From Polaribacter sp. (lineage in GTDB: Bacteria > Bacteroidota > Bacteroidia > Flavobacteriales > Flavobacteriaceae): DNA of 64,000 nucleotides. Where the stretch lies: positions 96,192 to 160,191 of the forward strand of contig JAQWGI010000033.1 of the NCBI GenBank assembly GCA_029238315.1, written 5' to 3'. The notes below the pieces were generated by a model. That model was not told where the DNA came from, searched no databases, and saw nothing but the letters and a program-made list of their open reading frames with translations. Both the position numbers and the translations under genes were made by a program. Positions 63,179 to 64,000 of this stretch are shown here, piece after piece (the stretch's first letter is position 1; every line of letters starts with the position of its first letter).

Positions 63179-63541
63179 ATGGGAGTAATTCAAGTAAACA
63201 ATATTAAGATTTATGCCTTTCATGGCTGTTTAGAAGAAGAAGCTAAAATTGGCTCAGATTACAGGGTTGATATTGAAGTTAAAGGAGATTTACACAAATC
63301 TTCAAAGACAGACGAATTAATTGATACGATAGATTATGTACATTTAAATGCAATTGTTAAGCAAGAAATGTCTACGAGAGCTAAACTTCTCGAGCACGTT
63401 GCCCAGCGTATAATTGACAGAGTTTTTAAGGAGTTAGAAATGGTAAAAAAAGCGAAAGTGTCTGTTGCAAAAATAAATCCACCAATTGGAGGAAACGTTG
63501 CAGAAGTTGCCATAATTTTAACAAAAAAGCGTAAAAAGTAA
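63179..63541 (+). CDS. folB: Dihydroneopterin aldolase
   Basis: A 120-residue folate-pathway enzyme that cleaves dihydroneopterin to 6-hydroxymethyl-dihydropterin and glycolaldehyde. The N-terminal IKIYAFHGCLEEEAKIGSDYRVDIEV carries the conserved H-G motif and pterin-contact residues. LIDTIDYVHLNAIVKQEMSTRAKLLEHVAQRI contains the T-x-D-Y and the substrate-binding Glu (LLEHVA). VAKINPPIGGNVAEVAIIL holds the catalytic Lys region. The -7 element immediately upstream suggests an almost leaderless transcript. tRNA-Cys follows. Confidence 0.95.
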   Translation: MGVIQVNNIKIYAFHGCLEEEAKIGSDYRVDIEVKGDLHKSSKTDELIDTIDYVHLNAIVKQEMSTRAKLLEHVAQRIIDRVFKELEMVKKAKVSVAKINPPIGGNVAEVAIILTKKRKK

Positions 63542-63590
63542 AAAAGACTTGCTTAGAACGATAAATTGCGTAAATTTGTCGTCCCAAAAA

Positions 63591-63661
63591 GGTGTCGTGG
63601 CCGAGTGGCTAGGCAGTGGTCTGCAACACCATCTACAGCGGTTCGAATCCGCTCGACACCT
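63591..63661 (+). tRNA. tRNA-Cys (anticodon GCA)
   Basis: A full cloverleaf can be drawn: acceptor GGTGTCG / CGACACC, D arm GCC...GGC, anticodon stem GTGGT / ACCAT with loop CTGCAAC (anticodon GCA), T arm AGCGG-TTCGAAT-CCGCT, and discriminator T, the Cys identity base. CCA is not encoded. It lies 49 nt after folB on the same strand and is followed by a terminator. Confidence 0.96.
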
Positions 63662-63667
63662 CTTAAT

Positions 63668-63708
63668 AAAACCTCATCATCATGATTATCATGGAGTTGA
63701 GGTTTTTT
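63668..63708 (+). terminator. Terminator after tRNA-Cys
   Basis: AAAACCTCA / TGAGGTTTT arms, with an inner palindrome CATGAT / ATCATG, followed by Ts. Confidence 0.65.
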
Positions 63709-63744
63709 CTCCCCTATACTTGTACGATTATTGTACGGTAAAAT

Positions 63745-63944
63745 TCAACGGACACTAAAATAAGGTTGTTCTAGACCTACACTTGATACATTTGCTGCAT
63801 CAGGAAAAACGCCAAAAACTTCAATATATTTTGCTTTTCCAACACCCCCATATATTTTTTAAGATCGATTTCCTTTTGAGGAGTTCTCTCTGAAATGTAT
63901 ATATAGGGTAAATGATCTGTGTCTCCAGTAATTTTTTTTATAAT
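63745..63944 (-). pseudogene. Degenerate coding remnant, family not identified
   Basis: On the minus strand one frame reads ITGDTDHLPYIYISERTPQK through DLKKYMG and then, after a one-base shift in a run of five Gs (about 63850), another frame continues GKAKYIEVFGVFPDAANVSS through VGLEQPYFSVR to a TGA at 63745-63747. A TAA stop lies upstream and there is no start codon. The protein-like wording in two abutting frames suggests a frameshifted gene end. No intact gene is visible from 63709 to the window edge. Confidence 0.4.
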
Positions 63945-64000
63945 TTATAATAGACACATCCTAAATTTTATTATTATTTTCACTAGATTGTATTTTAAAA

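Overview
The window is a 64 kb AT-rich stretch of a Bacteroidota chromosome, most likely a marine member of the Flavobacteriaceae (Polaribacter/Tenacibaculum-like). This rests on a gliding-motility lipoprotein (gldH), a C-terminal type IX secretion (T9SS) sorting domain on giant secreted proteins, a RicT-gldH-PBP1A cluster, and promoters of the Bacteroidota type (TTG, 17-23 nt, TAnnTTTG) rather than sigma70 type. No prophage or plasmid backbone was seen. Most genes are housekeeping.

Layout. 1-6.6 kb: the start of a DUF4175-like gene running off the left edge, gltX, an SPFH/band-7 protein, tatA, rnr, a diacylglycerol-kinase-type lipid kinase and a small membrane protein. 6.65-7.26 kb: a gene-free, very AT-rich block with five exact TTATNAACA (DnaA-box-like) words, a candidate replication origin. 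7.2-25.3 kb: rpiB, an ElaA-type acetyltransferase, an RluE-type pseudouridine synthase, recA, dut, a polysaccharide flippase, gpsA, aspartokinase, an ACT-like protein, a kelch protein with a disturbed start, a PNPOx-like protein, NhaC, an M28 peptidase, pheS, gdhA, a LysE exporter and an alpha/beta hydrolase. REP-like GTCATTC...GAATGAC repeats sit in several gaps.

25.5-34.4 kb: dinB, then a type III polyketide synthase cluster (two flavoproteins, methyltransferase, type III PKS, dehydratase, ketosynthase, ACP, phosphopantetheinyl transferase). It is interrupted by a REP-associated tyrosine transposase (RAYT) bracketed by two identical 33-bp palindromes. The ketosynthase, ACP and dehydratase probably build or modify an acyl starter that the type III PKS turns into a ring, with the methyltransferase and flavoproteins tailoring it.

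34.3-47.4 kb: a lone ABC ATPase, thioredoxin, asd, trhO, ricT-gldH-PBP1A, a CoA-transferase pair split by a decayed four-helix-bundle gene, exonuclease III, a LysM lytic transglycosylase and a DUF4837 lipoprotein. 47.9-60.6 kb: a four-gene secreted-protein cluster: a tail-collar-domain protein, a giant LamG/T9SS protein whose gene is split by a +1 frameshift near 51.66 kb, and two smaller secreted proteins. The giant protein and the two smaller ones share an about 110-residue module. 60.7-64 kb: a DUF1761 membrane protein, glnS, folB, tRNA-Cys and a degenerate coding remnant.

All calls come from reading the sequence; no database searches were run.
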